Below, piece by piece: positions 19,765-31,154 of a stretch of DNA of 64,000 nucleotides. The notes under the pieces were generated by a model. That model saw only the letters and a list, made by a program, of their open reading frames with translations, was not told the DNA's origin and did no database searches. Each line of letters begins with the position of its first letter. Within the stretch, counting starts at the first letter, position 1. Location of the stretch: assembly GCF_001690195.1 (NCBI RefSeq), contig NZ_LZGM01000015.1:1-64000 (forward strand). Direction: 5' to 3'. The position numbers and the translations under genes were made by a program. The stretch is from Gilliamella sp. wkB108. GTDB taxonomy: Bacteria > Pseudomonadota > Gammaproteobacteria > Enterobacterales > Orbaceae.

Positions 19765-20925
19765 ATGAGAACTGCGAAAAAAAAATCTTATCTTTTGTTA
19801 AGTATTGTGTTTTTTTTCTGGTATGCCCAGTATGTTTATATTCCTTATCAAACACCTTATCTTGCTACGATTAATCTATCGACCAATTTTATCGGAATTA
19901 TAGTAAGTGCTTATGGTGTGTCGCAGTTATTATTACGTCTTCCGGTAGGTATTTTGGCCAATGTTAAAGAGAAACATAAAATCTTTATTGTATTAGGATC
20001 TTTTTTGGCAGGATTTGCTTCAATCATTCGAGTGATTGAGCCTGACGGCTTAGGTTTTTTGATTGGTAATATTATTTCGGGATTTGCAAGTGCCATGTGG
20101 ATCTCGTTTATGGTTTTGTTTTTAGGTTTTTATCCCAAAAACAGAAAAAGTTATGCAACTAGTCTAATTATCATGGTAAATAATATTGGTATTTTTTTGG
20201 CTTTTTTATCCAGTACGTTATTATTTGATTATTTAGGCATGAGGCTGATTTGTGTACTTAGTTGTCTAAGTGGATCCATTGCTTTTATTTTGGCTATAAG
20301 ACTTAAATATCCAGAAAAGATCCAACATGATTTTAGCTATCATAATCTTTTTAGCGTATTAACTAATCCTAAATTACTATTTTTTTCACTACTTGCCTTA
20401 ATTCAGCAAGGGATACAGATGTCCACTACAATGTCATTTACCAATCAAATAATGAGTAATCTTGGTGCAAATGCAACCATGATTGGAATATCGTCAATGG
20501 TGTATATGTTGTCATCTGTATTATTTGCTAAATTAGGGGCAAGTAAATGGATAAATAAATTAAGTATATCGACTTGGATCATTGTTTCATTTATTTTACT
20601 TGCCTTGTATTGTCTGTTAATCCCAAAAGTTACATCAAGTTATATGATTTTACTTTTACAAGTTATTCCGGGAATGGGAACGGGTATTTTATTTTCGTTT
20701 TTGACGTTTGAAGCTATTGCAGATATTCCTGCTTATGCGCGTTCGGCTGCTATGGGATTATTTCAAGCTATCTATGCAGTCGGTATGACTTTATTTCCAA
20801 TCATGGTGGGGTATGTGAGCTTACAATTTTCAATGATCCAAGCTTACTTTATTTTAGCATTAATAGCATTTTTTGCTGCCGGTTTGTATGTAGTCTATAG
20901 TTTGAAGAACAATAAAATTGGTTAA
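19765..20925 (+). CDS. MFS transporter, substrate unknown
   Basis: A 386-residue protein with 12 predicted membrane helices and the MFS pattern after helix 2 (LLLRLPVGILANVKEKHK). It has a short charged N-terminus and no extra domains. It is divergent from the beta-glucoside PTS operon and convergent with citG. Neither neighbour identifies a substrate, and I do not recognise a specific subfamily. Confidence 0.75.
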   Translation: MRTAKKKSYLLLSIVFFFWYAQYVYIPYQTPYLATINLSTNFIGIIVSAYGVSQLLLRLPVGILANVKEKHKIFIVLGSFLAGFASIIRVIEPDGLGFLIGNIISGFASAMWISFMVLFLGFYPKNRKSYATSLIIMVNNIGIFLAFLSSTLLFDYLGMRLICVLSCLSGSIAFILAIRLKYPEKIQHDFSYHNLFSVLTNPKLLFFSLLALIQQGIQMSTTMSFTNQIMSNLGANATMIGISSMVYMLSSVLFAKLGASKWINKLSISTWIIVSFILLALYCLLIPKVTSSYMILLLQVIPGMGTGILFSFLTFEAIADIPAYARSAAMGLFQAIYAVGMTLFPIMVGYVSLQFSMIQAYFILALIAFFAAGLYVVYSLKNNKIG

Positions 20926-21030
20926 ATGATACTTTTAAACTAGATAGTTTTTGTACTTTTAGCTAAATAATTAATCATGGCTAAAGAAGAAAAAGCCTGA
21001 TAAAAATAACTTTAATGCTAATATCATAGA

Positions 21031-21924
21031 TTAATACTGAGATAGAAACCAGGTAATGGCAATTAAATCGGCGGAGCCACCCGGACTTAAATTGCGTTTG
21101 ATCAGTTGATTATCCAGCTCAGATAAGTACTGACGTCCATTAGCATGTGTGATGCCACCTAGATCAATGAGTTTTTTAGCCTGCTGTTGAACAAAATTCA
21201 ATCCTTCAAGTCCGCCACGTGAAACTAAATTAGTATCTTGATTATAAGCGAGCAGATATAACATAGTTTGTAATAAACAACTCTCTTCATCATATCCTTT
21301 ATTTAGCATTTCATTATAAATAGGCAGGGAGATATTTCTTACAGTGGCATAGCCAGATTCAGCTTCACCTCTTGCGCCAGAAAGATTATGTAGTTTGAAT
21401 AACTTTTCTCCGACAGAAAGTGTGGGGTTATTTTGTTTTAATTCACTATTAACAATACCTTGGCAAATAGCCGATACCGTATCGCAAATAGTTTGTGCTT
21501 TAATTGGTGATTTTTGTTGTTCTAGCTTGCCTATGGCACCAAGTAACAAGCCAAAAGCGAAAATACCACCTTTATGGGTGTTAATATGATTTGTGGCTTG
21601 GTACATAGCTTGTTCACATTGCATTCCAATTGGCCTTATTCCGGTTAAAAATTCGTGGCTACCTTTAGTCGCAGATTCATAACCATATTGGTAAAATTTA
21701 TCAAACCAGTCTGAAATAGCTTGGATACTTTTGACAAATGTATCGAAATTCATATCTTGGTGAGATCCATTATTATGCATATCAACTAAGCCTGGTTTAG
21801 GTGAAAGACAGATCTCTTTAATTAAAGCACTAATTGCCAGTTGAGCGGGTAAACTTCGGTTTGTAACATTATTTAGTTCGGATTGTAATTGCTTAGCTTG
21901 TTGTGAATAGTCGCTCATTGTCAA
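21031..21924 (-). CDS. citG: Triphosphoribosyl-dephospho-CoA synthase CitG
   Basis: A 297-residue protein with the CitG signatures ICLSPKPGLVDMHNNGSHQDM near residue 50, the HKGGIFAFGLLLGAIG helix and LSPGGSADLIA at the C-terminus. CitG makes 2'-(5''-triphosphoribosyl)-3'-dephospho-CoA from ATP and dephospho-CoA, the precursor of the citrate lyase prosthetic group that CitX attaches. It is separated from the main cit operon by the beta-glucoside genes. The start is uncertain: TTG at 21924 has GAG 6 nt upstream, while ATG at 21918 lacks a good site. Confidence 0.9.
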   Translation of the reverse strand: MTMSDYSQQAKQLQSELNNVTNRSLPAQLAISALIKEICLSPKPGLVDMHNNGSHQDMNFDTFVKSIQAISDWFDKFYQYGYESATKGSHEFLTGIRPIGMQCEQAMYQATNHINTHKGGIFAFGLLLGAIGKLEQQKSPIKAQTICDTVSAICQGIVNSELKQNNPTLSVGEKLFKLHNLSGARGEAESGYATVRNISLPIYNEMLNKGYDEESCLLQTMLYLLAYNQDTNLVSRGGLEGLNFVQQQAKKLIDLGGITHANGRQYLSELDNQLIKRNLSPGGSADLIAITWFLSQY

Positions 21925-22176
21925 TTTTTACTCATTATCACTTATTAACATGTTGATTTAAATTAGTTTACTCGATTGAGATAATTCATAGCCAACTAAT
22001 CATAACACTATTTTTTGTTAATGCTAATTATAGGCATAAATAAAGGAAAGCATACAGCTATTTTTTGCTGAACTATTTGGGTATTAGTGGGTTTAATTTA
22101 GTTATATATCATCTATAAATTGATTAATATACTAATAAATATAAGGTTATTTTTAATCGATAAATTAATGCTTTTG
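21925..22176. other. Intergenic region between citG and ftsK
   Basis: An AT-rich gap upstream of citG (minus strand) and downstream of ftsK (minus strand). It should contain the citG promoter. I found no gene and no firmly assignable regulatory element apart from the ftsK hairpin that follows. Confidence 0.35.
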
Positions 22177-22212
22177 CTCAAGCCGTTCATTTAGCTAAAT
22201 GAACGACTTAAG
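22177..22212 (-). terminator. Long hairpin downstream of ftsK
   Basis: The centre is a 22-bp perfect palindrome (22184-22205, core TTTAGCTAAA). One mismatched pair separates it from a further six-base outer stem, with one G-T pair (CTCAAG at 22177-22182, CTTAAG at 22207-22212). It begins 8 bp beyond the ftsK stop. There is no strong T-run, so it may be an mRNA-end stabiliser rather than a classical terminator. Confidence 0.55.
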
Positions 22213-22220
22213 TCTTAAGA

Positions 22221-25200
22221 TTAATAATCGTTATGAGATGGTTGGGCTAGGACTTCACGGTTGCCGTTATGACTAGGCGCACTGATAATCCCTTCAATTT
22301 CCATTTGTTCGACAATTCGCGCCGCTCGGTTGTAGCCGATTCTGAATTTTCGTTGTACGCTTGAGATCGACGCTCGGCGTGTTTCTATTACAAAATCGAC
22401 AACCTGATCAAATAATGGATCAAGATCCTCTGCAACAGTATCTGTACCACCATTATCATTATCATCGGTTGCCACAGTGACATTTTCAATATATTTTGGT
22501 GTGCCACGAGCTTTCCAATCCTGCACAACAGCATGTACTTCTTCGTCACGGACAAAGGCACCATGAACACGTACAGGAATCGAGCTATTTGGCGCTAAAT
22601 AGAGCATATCACCCATACCGAGCAGAGATTCTGCACCCATTTGGTCTAAAATTGTTCGTGAGTCAATTTTACTCGAAACGGTAAATGCAATTCGCGTCGG
22701 AATGTTGGCTTTAATTAATCCTGTGATGACGTCAACTGACGGTCGTTGGGTTGCTAAAACTAGATGAATACCGGCAGCTCGTGCTTTTTGCGCAAGTCTA
22801 GCAATTAACTCTTCTACTTTTTTACCCACGGCCATAATAAGATCGGCAAATTCATCGACCATAACCACAATATAAGGAAGTTTTTCAAGCATAGGTATAT
22901 CAAGATCCATGCTATCGGTAGGTTTCCAGAGTGGGTCTGGGATAGGTCTGTTCATCTCTTCTGCTTGTTTTATTTTCTCGTTATAACCGGCAATATTACG
23001 AACGCCTAATTTTGACATTAATTGATAACGACGCTCCATTTCATTCACACACCAATTTAGTGCGTTAGCCGCATCTTTCATGTCGGTTACAACTTGTGTT
23101 AATAGATGAGGGATCCCTTCATAAATAGAGAGTTCAAGCATTTTAGGATCAATCATAATAAATCGGACATCTTCTGGTTGTGATTTATATAAGATGCTTA
23201 AAATCATTGCGTTAACACCAACCGATTTTCCAGAGCCTGTTGTTCCGGCGACTAATAAATGAGGCATTTTAGCTAAGTCAGCAACCACAGATTGTCCGGC
23301 GATGTCTTTACCCAATACCACGGTTAGTGGAGATTGAGCATCTCGAAATTGTGGGCTGTCTAACACTTCGCGGAAATAGACGGTTTGGCGATTTTTATTA
23401 GGTAACTCAATTCCAACATAAGGTTTACCAGGAATGACTTCAACTACACGTACTGAAGGCATTGATAATGAGCGCGCTAAATCTCGATCTAAGGTTGAAA
23501 TTCGAGCAGCTTTGATACCAGGTGCTAATTCAATTTCAAAACGTGTGATAACTGGACCAGGCATATAATCGACGACTTTTGCTTTCACTCGATAGTCAGA
23601 TAAGCTTTTTTCCAGTAGTTCAGACAAGGCATTTAATGCCGCATGATCGACTTCAATTCTTGTCTTAGGTGGTGCAGTCAGTAAATTTAGTGACGGTAAT
23701 GGTGTAGTTGGTTTCGGCAATGGTTTATCATTACGTCTTAATAGAGGATGAATAAGACTATCTTCTTCTTCGTCGTCTTCTCCTTCTCCTTCATATTCCT
23801 GATTATCTTCCCCTTCGCTTAGATTATCGGCGAGATCATCATCAAAATGATAGTCCTGATTATTCATCTCAATGGTTGGGTTTGACTGTTCTATTATCGG
23901 TAAATAGGGCGATAGAGTAGGTTGTTCCTCATCTTCCTGTGGTGATAGTATTACCGGCTCTTGGGGTTGTTCTTCGGTGAATTCCGGTACAGTTGCAAAC
24001 GCTGTTTGGTCAATAGGCGTAGTTAATGCTGTTTCAGTTTCATGGTGTGCCAATGTAAATAAGGTTTTACTTGGTGCATCAGCTATTTTATATTTTTCTT
24101 CTTCCTCAATGAAAGGTTCGGCTTCTGTTGCATTATCATGCGAACCTACTGGCACATTTTCTGCTTGTTCTGTTGATTGTGTTGCTACTTGTGAGTTCGA
24201 TGTTTGTTGTTTAGAATGTGCCAGCTTTCGCTCATTCATACTTCTTAAAATCAATTCTAAACGAGATAGAATATCATTAGGATCAGCATCTTCTTTAGTT
24301 GTGTTATTTTGCGTTTCATTGTCCACTTGAGTTTGTTGTACTGAGGTATTTTCAAGTGAATGCAGTAAATTTTCAGTTGTTTGTATCAGTGCATTTTCTT
24401 GATTAAGTGGCGTTGTTTCTGATTCTTGCTCTTCTACAGATTCAGTCGAAGCATCTGTATCACCCAAAATAGGTTGGGTTACTGATGCTTCGTTATTCAT
24501 GACTATTCTTGGTAATTGACTTGTATCTGTTGGTATAGTTTCTTTGTCAAAAGGGATCGTAAACTGGTGTTCTTTTTCCTGATCTGTTGGTGCTATCTGG
24601 TTGTCTTGTTTTATTGCTTGCTCTGTTGTTTGTTTCTTTTTGCATAAGTTGATTAACCATTTTATTGGCGTAAGCAATATCATGACAAATGCACCTAATT
24701 TTTCGGTTAAATTAATCCATGAAAAACCAGTTAATAGAGTTACACAGGCGAGGCAAGTGATAAATAGAACTAAAGAAATAATTATATTATTCATTACCGG
24801 TAAAAGGCTTTCTATGACAATAGAGCCAAGATAACCACCCGCTTCAAATTGTTCGGGGTCGCTGATATTTAATGCAAAGAAACCTGTACTACTAAAGATA
24901 AAAGCTAAAACGCCGATAATACGAAATGATAGACTAAAATAGTTAATTGGTTCACCTGTATGTCGATAAAAATGAACCATTAATTGTAAGCAAATGAATA
25001 TGGTGATAAAGGGGACACTATAAGCAATAAATCCAAAAAATTGGAATAGTATGTCTGCTACATAAGCGCCAATATAGCCACCAAAATTACTCACAGGAGA
25101 GTGCCAAGCGGTACGAGACCAACCCGGATCAGAAGGATCGTATGAGTATAGTGATAAAAATAAGTAAGCAGATAAAGCTATTATAGCCAATAAGATAAAT

Positions 25201-25241
25201 TGAGCAATTATATGCCTTCTTGTAATTTTTGACTTTTTCAA
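22221..25241 (-). CDS. ftsK: DNA translocase FtsK
   Basis: A 1006-residue protein. Four membrane helices occupy about residues 12-190. A long linker of low-complexity Gln/Glu/Thr-rich sequence follows to about residue 530, with an acidic run near 495-510. The motor domain has Walker [13 protein letters not shown] near residue 665 and Walker [13 protein letters not shown]. The C-terminal gamma winged helix ([22 protein letters not shown]) reads KOPS sites. FtsK anchors at the septum and pumps chromosome ends to XerCD-dif. The linker is shorter than in E. coli (1329 residues in total). Confidence 0.97.
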   Translation of the reverse strand: MKKSKITRRHIIAQFILLAIIALSAYLFLSLYSYDPSDPGWSRTAWHSPVSNFGGYIGAYVADILFQFFGFIAYSVPFITIFICLQLMVHFYRHTGEPINYFSLSFRIIGVLAFIFSSTGFFALNISDPEQFEAGGYLGSIVIESLLPVMNNIIISLVLFITCLACVTLLTGFSWINLTEKLGAFVMILLTPIKWLINLCKKKQTTEQAIKQDNQIAPTDQEKEHQFTIPFDKETIPTDTSQLPRIVMNNEASVTQPILGDTDASTESVEEQESETTPLNQENALIQTTENLLHSLENTSVQQTQVDNETQNNTTKEDADPNDILSRLELILRSMNERKLAHSKQQTSNSQVATQSTEQAENVPVGSHDNATEAEPFIEEEEKYKIADAPSKTLFTLAHHETETALTTPIDQTAFATVPEFTEEQPQEPVILSPQEDEEQPTLSPYLPIIEQSNPTIEMNNQDYHFDDDLADNLSEGEDNQEYEGEGEDDEEEDSLIHPLLRRNDKPLPKPTTPLPSLNLLTAPPKTRIEVDHAALNALSELLEKSLSDYRVKAKVVDYMPGPVITRFEIELAPGIKAARISTLDRDLARSLSMPSVRVVEVIPGKPYVGIELPNKNRQTVYFREVLDSPQFRDAQSPLTVVLGKDIAGQSVVADLAKMPHLLVAGTTGSGKSVGVNAMILSILYKSQPEDVRFIMIDPKMLELSIYEGIPHLLTQVVTDMKDAANALNWCVNEMERRYQLMSKLGVRNIAGYNEKIKQAEEMNRPIPDPLWKPTDSMDLDIPMLEKLPYIVVMVDEFADLIMAVGKKVEELIARLAQKARAAGIHLVLATQRPSVDVITGLIKANIPTRIAFTVSSKIDSRTILDQMGAESLLGMGDMLYLAPNSSIPVRVHGAFVRDEEVHAVVQDWKARGTPKYIENVTVATDDNDNGGTDTVAEDLDPLFDQVVDFVIETRRASISSVQRKFRIGYNRAARIVEQMEIEGIISAPSHNGNREVLAQPSHNDY

Positions 25242-25345
25242 ACACGTACCTAAAAAACTATCACTATTAAAATTGTTGGCATTTTACCATAAATAACACC
25301 TACTCACAGCGTGATTACATATAAAAGTTAAATTTATTGTGAGAA

Positions 25346-25870
25346 TTACTTAGTTATAGGATAGAGGGTATTTTTAAATCTTAATCCATTTTGTACGTAT
25401 CTTTGGCCATTAGCAATATTGGCAGCAATTTCACGCTCTGTGAGTTTACGAATAATTTTAGCCGGCGATCCCATTATCAAGCATCCCTCTTCGTAAGGTA
25501 AACTATGCGTTACTAGTGAGTTTGCTCCAACTAAGCAGTTTTGAGCAATTTTAGCATTATTTAAAATGGTACTTCCCATGCCAATTAAGACATTATCTTC
25601 AATAGTACAACTGTGTAAAATGACATTATGTCCAACAGTGACATTTTCACCAACAATACAAGGAATGTCAGTATCAATGTGTACAGTTGAGTTATCTTGT
25701 ACATTACTGTTTTTACCGATGCGAATAGGGGCAATATCACCCCTTAATACCGCATTAAACCAAATGGAAACGCCTTCTTCCAAAGTTACATCACCGATGA
25801 TATCGGCTGATTTTGCGATAAAGCAAGTTTGGTGGATGTTAGGTTGTAAATCGCCTAATTTATATATCAT
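25346..25870 (-). CDS. yrdA: Gamma-carbonic anhydrase-like hexapeptide protein (YrdA family)
   Basis: A 174-residue left-handed beta-helix protein built from hexapeptide repeats (IGDVTLEEGVSIWFNAVLRGD, VGENVTVGHNVILHSCTI). The three metal-binding histidines of the gamma-carbonic anhydrase family are present, in NSTVHID and VGHNVILH. The physiological reaction of YrdA/PaaY-type proteins is often unproven. It follows the Bcr-type efflux gene by 2 bp, so the two are probably cotranscribed. Confidence 0.88.
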   Translation of the reverse strand: MIYKLGDLQPNIHQTCFIAKSADIIGDVTLEEGVSIWFNAVLRGDIAPIRIGKNSNVQDNSTVHIDTDIPCIVGENVTVGHNVILHSCTIEDNVLIGMGSTILNNAKIAQNCLVGANSLVTHSLPYEEGCLIMGSPAKIIRKLTEREIAANIANGQRYVQNGLRFKNTLYPITK

Positions 25871-25872
25871 TT

Positions 25873-27114
25873 TTATTTCCTTTTAATATTCCTAACGCTT
25901 AAAAATAGCCAAACAGCTAAGAAATTACATATTACCATTGAACCAACCATTAGCCACTCTGTCATATTGTTGGTGGTGGTTGTTGCTGTTTGCGATGAGG
26001 CAAAAATTGATAGTAATATACCAATAATGCCGGCAATAGCGAATCGGATTGTTCCTGCTAATGATGATGCTGTGCCAGCTATATGTGGATAAAAATCTAG
26101 CACAACGGCCATACCATTACCACCTATAATTGACATACAACCTATATAACCAGCAATACAAGCAACTAGATATAGGAAACCTAACTTAAATAGTGTTACC
26201 AGCATTAATCCAATCGCCATGATAAATTGAATAAAAAGTCCAAATTGCATCATTTTAATTGAGCCAACCCGTTTAACAAAACGACTATTTAAGGTGTTCA
26301 TTAACACCATGACAATGATGTTAAAGGCAAAATAGTAGCCGAAATTTATTGAGGCTACACCATGTATATTCATGTAAACAAAAGGGCCTAAGCTAAGAAA
26401 CGAGAATAATCCAGCGCCCGAGAATGCACCTATCATCATATAAGTTAAGACTTGTCGATGTCGAAATAAGGTAATGAAATTACTTAATATTCGTACTAAA
26501 CTGAACTTTGCACGCTTAATTTTGGGTAAGGTTTCTGGAATGAAAGTAATAACGAGTCCTAAGCATAATAGTGCAACAAAGCACAGTATGTAAAAATTTG
26601 CTTCCCAATTGAGCCAATTTAAAATAAATCCACCAATAATAGGTGCTAGAAGTGGTGCAACGTTTGAAATTAACATGACAAAAGACATCATTTTAGAAAA
26701 TTCGTCACGGTCGCGATAGATATCTTTCATTAATGCATTAATAACAATGGTAGTTGCCGCAGCAGCTATACCGTGAAAAAAACGGGCGGTAATTAGTTGA
26801 TTTATGTTAACAGCAATACCGCAAGTTAACGCTGCACAAGCAAAAATAATTAAACCTATTATTAATACCTTACGGCGACCATAACTGTCAGTTATTGGTC
26901 CAAATAATAATTGACCAAATGAAAATCCTAATAAGTAACAGCTGATTGTTAACTGTACCGTCGCATCGGTTACCCCAAAATTATGGGCTATGGTTGGCAT
27001 GCTAGGTAGATACATATCTATGGATAAAGGCATTAACATAGATATAAAACCTAGAATAAAGATAAGTGCTTTTTTGGAAATTTTAAATTGTATTTGAGTG
27101 TTTTGGGTTTGCAA
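25873..27114 (-). CDS. bcr: Bcr/CflA family multidrug efflux MFS transporter
   Basis: A 413-residue, 12-helix MFS protein with the Bcr/CflA hallmarks: LSIDMYLPSMPTIAHNFGVT in helix 1, GQLLFGPITDSYGRRKVL after helix 2 and RFFHGIAAAATTIVINALMKD in helix 4. These transporters are drug/H+ antiporters of the inner membrane (bicyclomycin, sulfonamides and others). It lies between rsuA and the yrdA-like gene. The actual substrate is unknown. Confidence 0.87.
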   Translation of the reverse strand: MQTQNTQIQFKISKKALIFILGFISMLMPLSIDMYLPSMPTIAHNFGVTDATVQLTISCYLLGFSFGQLLFGPITDSYGRRKVLIIGLIIFACAALTCGIAVNINQLITARFFHGIAAAATTIVINALMKDIYRDRDEFSKMMSFVMLISNVAPLLAPIIGGFILNWLNWEANFYILCFVALLCLGLVITFIPETLPKIKRAKFSLVRILSNFITLFRHRQVLTYMMIGAFSGAGLFSFLSLGPFVYMNIHGVASINFGYYFAFNIIVMVLMNTLNSRFVKRVGSIKMMQFGLFIQFIMAIGLMLVTLFKLGFLYLVACIAGYIGCMSIIGGNGMAVVLDFYPHIAGTASSLAGTIRFAIAGIIGILLSIFASSQTATTTTNNMTEWLMVGSMVICNFLAVWLFLSVRNIKRK

Positions 27115-27181
27115 GTGGTTACTCCCGTTTTGGTTTTGTTATGAAAGTTAATAAGATGCAAATTAATCAATAAAACAGGTA

Positions 27182-27225
27182 AAACTCTCAATAATGATTT
27201 TATTGACCTTATTCATTGAGAGTTT
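27182..27225 (-). terminator. Terminator downstream of rsuA
   Basis: AAACTCTCAAT (27182-27192) pairs perfectly with 27215-27225, with further pairing inside the 22-nt loop. On the minus strand the stem ends in TTTT. It is 28 bp past the rsuA stop and separates rsuA from bcr. Confidence 0.65.
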
Positions 27226-27253
27226 AAATTAATATAGCGTTATTTATCAGAAT

Positions 27254-27943
27254 TTAGTTAAATGAGTTGATTTCATCTTGAGTAAGCGAGCGGTATTCGC
27301 CTTCTGGCATATCAAGAACAACATTACCTATTTGTTTACGGTGCAACTGTACAACATGATTGTTGACAGCGGCGAACATGCGTTTCACTTGGTGATATTT
27401 TCCCTCACTGATAGTCAATTCAGCATGAAAATCATCAATGATTTGCAAAATAGCTGGTTTGGTAAGCGATCTCTCACTGTGTAATTGAATACCATTAGCA
27501 AATCGTTCGATTAGATCTTTTGTTAAAGGCTGTTCAACTGTTACCGCGTAGACTTTTTGGCAATGATGTTTAGGTGATGTGATGCGGTGTGACCACTTAC
27601 CATCATCAGTTAATAATACTAATCCGGTAGTATCTAGATCGAGTCGTCCGGCTGCATGTAGTTTTTCAGGCATAGGTTCATCCATAAAATAGAGAATGGT
27701 TGGATGATCAGGATCATCTGTTGAACACACATAACCTTGTGGTTTGTTTAGCATAAAATAACGTTTGTTTGTTACAGGTATAATTTCATTACCGTCGTAA
27801 TGAACAACTTGTTCAGGCATTAATTGGTAAGCGCCCGATTTTATAATTTCACCATCGACAGTTACTTTTTTGGCTTTTAGCTCTTTAGTTACAACTGTAC
27901 GGCTAGTACTTAGATGATGAGCAAGAAATTTATCTAATCGCAT
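27254..27943 (-). CDS. rsuA: 16S rRNA pseudouridine-516 synthase RsuA
   Basis: A 229-residue protein with an N-terminal S4 RNA-binding domain ([16 protein letters not shown] to about residue 50) and a pseudouridine synthase domain. The catalytic Asp lies in [17 protein letters not shown]. RsuA converts U516 of 16S rRNA to pseudouridine. The gene ends the prlC-rsmJ-rsuA run, 2 bp after rsmJ. Other RluB/RluE-type synthases are similar, but the length and S4 start favour RsuA. Confidence 0.92.
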   Translation of the reverse strand: MRLDKFLAHHLSTSRTVVTKELKAKKVTVDGEIIKSGAYQLMPEQVVHYDGNEIIPVTNKRYFMLNKPQGYVCSTDDPDHPTILYFMDEPMPEKLHAAGRLDLDTTGLVLLTDDGKWSHRITSPKHHCQKVYAVTVEQPLTKDLIERFANGIQLHSERSLTKPAILQIIDDFHAELTISEGKYHQVKRMFAAVNNHVVQLHRKQIGNVVLDMPEGEYRSLTQDEINSFN

Positions 27944-27945
27944 AA

Positions 27946-28695
27946 TTAAATCATTTCCTTTTTTACTTCAAGGGGTGGATAAATATCAAAGCGATGATTT
28001 TTAGTTTTTATATTCGCAATTGGTTTTTGATTGGCTAAAAAGGGTGCATAATCAGGTCTTTTGACCACAACACGTTTTTTAGCTAGCTGTCTAGCAGGTA
28101 CTAGTAAACTATCTGCGTCCATATCACTGCCAACCAATTGTTGAAAAATACGCATCTCTTTTTTGACTAATGCACTTTTAGATCGATGTGGAAACATCGG
28201 ATCTAAGTAGACAACGTCTGGTTTTTCATGCAAGGAATTTAGACCTGTAATGCTCGAATTATAAATCAACTGTAAGCGTTGTACCAGCCAACTACCAATA
28301 GTGGGATCTTGATAGGCACGAAGTAGACCATCTTCTAATAGCGCCGCAACCACAGGGTGCCTTTCAAACATAGTGACGTGACAGCCTATTGATGCTAGCA
28401 CAAAGGCGTCACGACCAAGTCCAGCTGTGGCATCAATAACAGTGGGTAAATAATCACCTTTTACACCGACCGCCTTTGCAATAGCTTCACCGCGTCCACC
28501 ACCAAATTGGCGACGATGAGCCATTGTTCCTGAGACAAAATTAACGGATATTGCCCCTAACTTGGGTTCGTCCGTTTTTTGTAGTTCGATTTGGTTTGAT
28601 TGTGATACGAGTGCATAGGGAAGATGACTATGAGTGGATAACCACTGCTCAGCTAAAAGTGTTAGCTGAGCCAAATTAGAACTAGTGGATACCAT
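27946..28695 (-). CDS. rsmJ: 16S rRNA (guanine-1516-N2)-methyltransferase RsmJ
   Basis: A 249-residue SAM-dependent methyltransferase with motif [20 protein letters not shown] and the catalytic motif [22 protein letters not shown], both characteristic of RsmJ/YhiQ. The preferred ATG at 28695 overlaps the 3' end of prlC by 14 nt, matching the E. coli prlC-yhiQ arrangement. A start at 28734 would overlap by 53 nt and is less likely. No strong ribosome-binding site is seen, which fits translational coupling. Confidence 0.93.
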   Translation of the reverse strand: MVSTSSNLAQLTLLAEQWLSTHSHLPYALVSQSNQIELQKTDEPKLGAISVNFVSGTMAHRRQFGGGRGEAIAKAVGVKGDYLPTVIDATAGLGRDAFVLASIGCHVTMFERHPVVAALLEDGLLRAYQDPTIGSWLVQRLQLIYNSSITGLNSLHEKPDVVYLDPMFPHRSKSALVKKEMRIFQQLVGSDMDADSLLVPARQLAKKRVVVKRPDYAPFLANQKPIANIKTKNHRFDIYPPLEVKKEMI

Positions 28696-30709
28696 AATGA
28701 CGAAGTAAAGCCTCAAGTTGTGGTTCGCGTCCACGGAAGTTTTTAAATAGTGTCATCGGTTCGTCACTTCCACCTTGTGATAATATATTGTCAAGGAAAG
28801 CATTGCCGGTTTTAGCATTAAAAATCCCTTCTTCTTCGAAACGAGAAAAAGCATCAGCAGATAATACTTCTGCCCATAGATAGCTGTAATAACCTGCCGC
28901 ATACCCACCAGCAAAAATATGACTGAAAGCGTGTGGGAATCGTCCCCATTCAACCGTTGGAACAACGGCTACTTGTTGTCTAACTTGTTTTAAGGTCTCT
29001 AAAATGTCAGCATCTTTTTGGGTATGTAGTTTAAAGTCAAATAGACCAAACTCTAATTGGCGTAAAATGAATAATGCAGCTTGATAATTTTTAGCATCTA
29101 ACATTTTTTCTAACATTTCTTGAGGTAGTGGTTCACCGGTTTGATAATGTCCAGAAATAAAGGCTAATGCTTCGGGTTCCCAGCACCAATTTTCTAAAAA
29201 TTGACTTGGTAATTCAACCGCATCCCAAGGCACACCATTTATACCTGCTACAGAGGAAACGTCAATTTCTGTTAACATATGGTGCAAACCATGTCCAAAC
29301 TCATGGAATAGGGTAGTAACTTCATTATGAGTAAACAGAGCAGGTTTATCACCGACAGGGCGATTAAAATTGCAAGTTAAATAAGCCACGGGTTTTTGCA
29401 AATGACCGTCTGCAAAACGCATACAACCGATGCAATCGTCCATCCACGCTCCACCACGTTTGTGTTCACGTGCGTATAAATCAAGATAAAAACTACCTTT
29501 TAATTCACCATTAGCTGAATAAAGATCGTAAAATTTAACTTCCGGTGACCATACATCTACCCCTTGACGTTCTTTAGCGGTAATACCAAAGATTCGGTGT
29601 ACAACTTCAAAAAGTCCTTTAATTACTTTTGCTTCAGGGAAGTATGGTCGTAACTCTTCATCATTAATGGTATAAAGATACTGTTTTTGTTTTTCACTAT
29701 AGTAAGCAATATCCCAGGGTTTTATTTCACTTGCACCAAAAAATTCGTAAGCATAACGTTTTAATGTGGCTAACTCTTTTTCACCTTGTGGTTTTGCTTT
29801 TGTCGCTAAATCGGTTAAAAATTCAATTACTTGTTGAGTCGATTGTGCCATTTTGGTTGCGAGTGATTTATCTGCATAGGTATCAAAACCTAATAAGTGA
29901 GCAAGCTCGTCACGTAGTGCTAAAATTTGTTTTATCACATCGGTATTATCCCACTTACCTGCATTCGGTCCTTGATCTGATGCTCGAGTGTTATAAGCTT
30001 GATAAAGTTCAAAACGTAGATCACGATTATCACAATAAGTCATAACCGGTAAATAACTCGGCATATCTAGGGTGAGTAACCAACCGTCTTGACCTTTAGC
30101 TTTTGCTTGTTCTTTAGCGGCTAAAAGAGCGCTTTCTGGCATTCCGGATAGCTCTTTTTCATTGGTGATGAGTTTTGACCACCCCATTGTTGCATCAAGT
30201 ACGTTATTACTAAATTTAGAGGATAATTCCGATAATTTGGCTACAATTTCACCATAGCGTTTTTGTTTATCATCAGGTAATCCGATGCCCGATAGTTCAA
30301 AATCACGTAGTGCATTATCAATCACTTTTTTTTGAGCTTTGTTGAGTTTTGTGTACTCTACACTCTCTTTAAGTTGTTTGTAAGCTTGGTATAGTGGTTT
30401 ATGTTGTCCAACCCAAGTGCTATATTCAGACAAGAGTGGAAGGCAAGCTTCATAAGCTTCACGTAATTCAGGACTATTTTTAACTGAATTAAGATGACTC
30501 ACCGGTGACCATGCTCGACCAAATTTTTCATCCATTTCATCAATGGGTTGAATCAAATTATTCCATGTATATTGGCTATTTTGTTCAAGTACCGTTTCAA
30601 TAGTATGACGACAATTTTTTAGTGTCTCTTTTATAGCAGGAACAACATGCTCTGGTTTTATTTGTGAAAAGAGAGGTAGGGGAGCATCAGTTAATAATGG
30701 GTTAGTCAT
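28682..30709 (-). CDS. prlC: Oligopeptidase A (M3 metallopeptidase)
   Basis: A 675-residue M3-family zinc peptidase with the active-site motif [13 protein letters not shown] and the downstream zinc ligand glutamate region. It degrades short peptides in the cytoplasm, including cleaved signal peptides. The family-typical N-terminus ([20 protein letters not shown]) fixes the start. Its 3' end overlaps rsmJ. Confidence 0.96.
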   Translation of the reverse strand: MTNPLLTDAPLPLFSQIKPEHVVPAIKETLKNCRHTIETVLEQNSQYTWNNLIQPIDEMDEKFGRAWSPVSHLNSVKNSPELREAYEACLPLLSEYSTWVGQHKPLYQAYKQLKESVEYTKLNKAQKKVIDNALRDFELSGIGLPDDKQKRYGEIVAKLSELSSKFSNNVLDATMGWSKLITNEKELSGMPESALLAAKEQAKAKGQDGWLLTLDMPSYLPVMTYCDNRDLRFELYQAYNTRASDQGPNAGKWDNTDVIKQILALRDELAHLLGFDTYADKSLATKMAQSTQQVIEFLTDLATKAKPQGEKELATLKRYAYEFFGASEIKPWDIAYYSEKQKQYLYTINDEELRPYFPEAKVIKGLFEVVHRIFGITAKERQGVDVWSPEVKFYDLYSANGELKGSFYLDLYAREHKRGGAWMDDCIGCMRFADGHLQKPVAYLTCNFNRPVGDKPALFTHNEVTTLFHEFGHGLHHMLTEIDVSSVAGINGVPWDAVELPSQFLENWCWEPEALAFISGHYQTGEPLPQEMLEKMLDAKNYQAALFILRQLEFGLFDFKLHTQKDADILETLKQVRQQVAVVPTVEWGRFPHAFSHIFAGGYAAGYYSYLWAEVLSADAFSRFEEEGIFNAKTGNAFLDNILSQGGSDEPMTLFKNFRGREPQLEALLRHYGIH

Positions 30710-30802
30710 GTCGTAATACCTTTATGCAATAATTTTGTCTTGTTATAAGACATTATGTGGTGGCAAATACTGTCAATTCAAGTTTTTTTTAGTTTAGGGT
30801 CA

Positions 30803-31060
30803 TTATAATCCCATTAGTTTGCGTTGTCGTTGCCATTCTGTTGGAGTATAAGTTTTAATTGATAAAGCATGGATCCGATTATCATTGATGAATTCAGCAA
30901 GAGGAGCATAAATAATTTGTTGTTTTTTTACTCGGCTTAATTCTGCAAATAGTTCACCTACAGCAATAATTTGAAAATGGCTTCCGTCATCAGTCATAAC
31001 ATGTATATCATCAAGGTTGAGTGTTTCTTTTAGTTTATTTATGATTTCTTGTTTATCCAT
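30803..31060 (-). CDS. ibaG: BolA-family protein IbaG
   Basis: An 85-residue BolA-fold protein. The pattern [22 protein letters not shown] and the C-terminal [14 protein letters not shown] match IbaG/YrbA. BolA proteins pair with monothiol glutaredoxins and bind Fe-S clusters; ibaG is linked to acid stress and envelope phenotypes. It follows the mla operon as in E. coli (mlaFEDCB-ibaG), but a copy of the 34-nt dispersed motif lies in the gap. Confidence 0.9.
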   Translation of the reverse strand: MDKQEIINKLKETLNLDDIHVMTDDGSHFQIIAVGELFAELSRVKKQQIIYAPLAEFINDNRIHALSIKTYTPTEWQRQRKLMGL

Positions 31061-31106
31061 TATTAAAACTCATCGTAAAGTTAATTGTTATTTTTAATAA
31101 TTTGTC

Positions 31107-31140
31107 AAAATGTTTCAGGTTAGGTATACGTTTTAGTATA
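31107..31140 (-). repeat. Dispersed 34-nt motif, copy a (upstream of ibaG)
   Basis: Read on the minus strand it contains TATACTAAAACGTATA (a TATAC/GTATA inverted repeat with a 6-nt centre) followed by ACCTGAAAC. It lies 14 nt after the mlaB stop and 46 nt before the ibaG start. Near-identical copies occur at 39935-39968 and 51868-51901, with a variant at 35461-35494. Confidence 0.75.
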
Positions 31141-31154
31141 AAGCGTGAAATTAA

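Noticed and set aside
19658-19855. Short minus-strand frame in the bglF-MFS intergenic region
   Set aside because: It overlaps the start of the MFS gene, has no ribosome-binding site and lacks any recognisable feature.
23977-24330. 117-codon plus-strand frame within ftsK
   Set aside because: It lies opposite the low-complexity linker of ftsK; Ser/Cys/Val-rich composition is a mirror of the linker codons.
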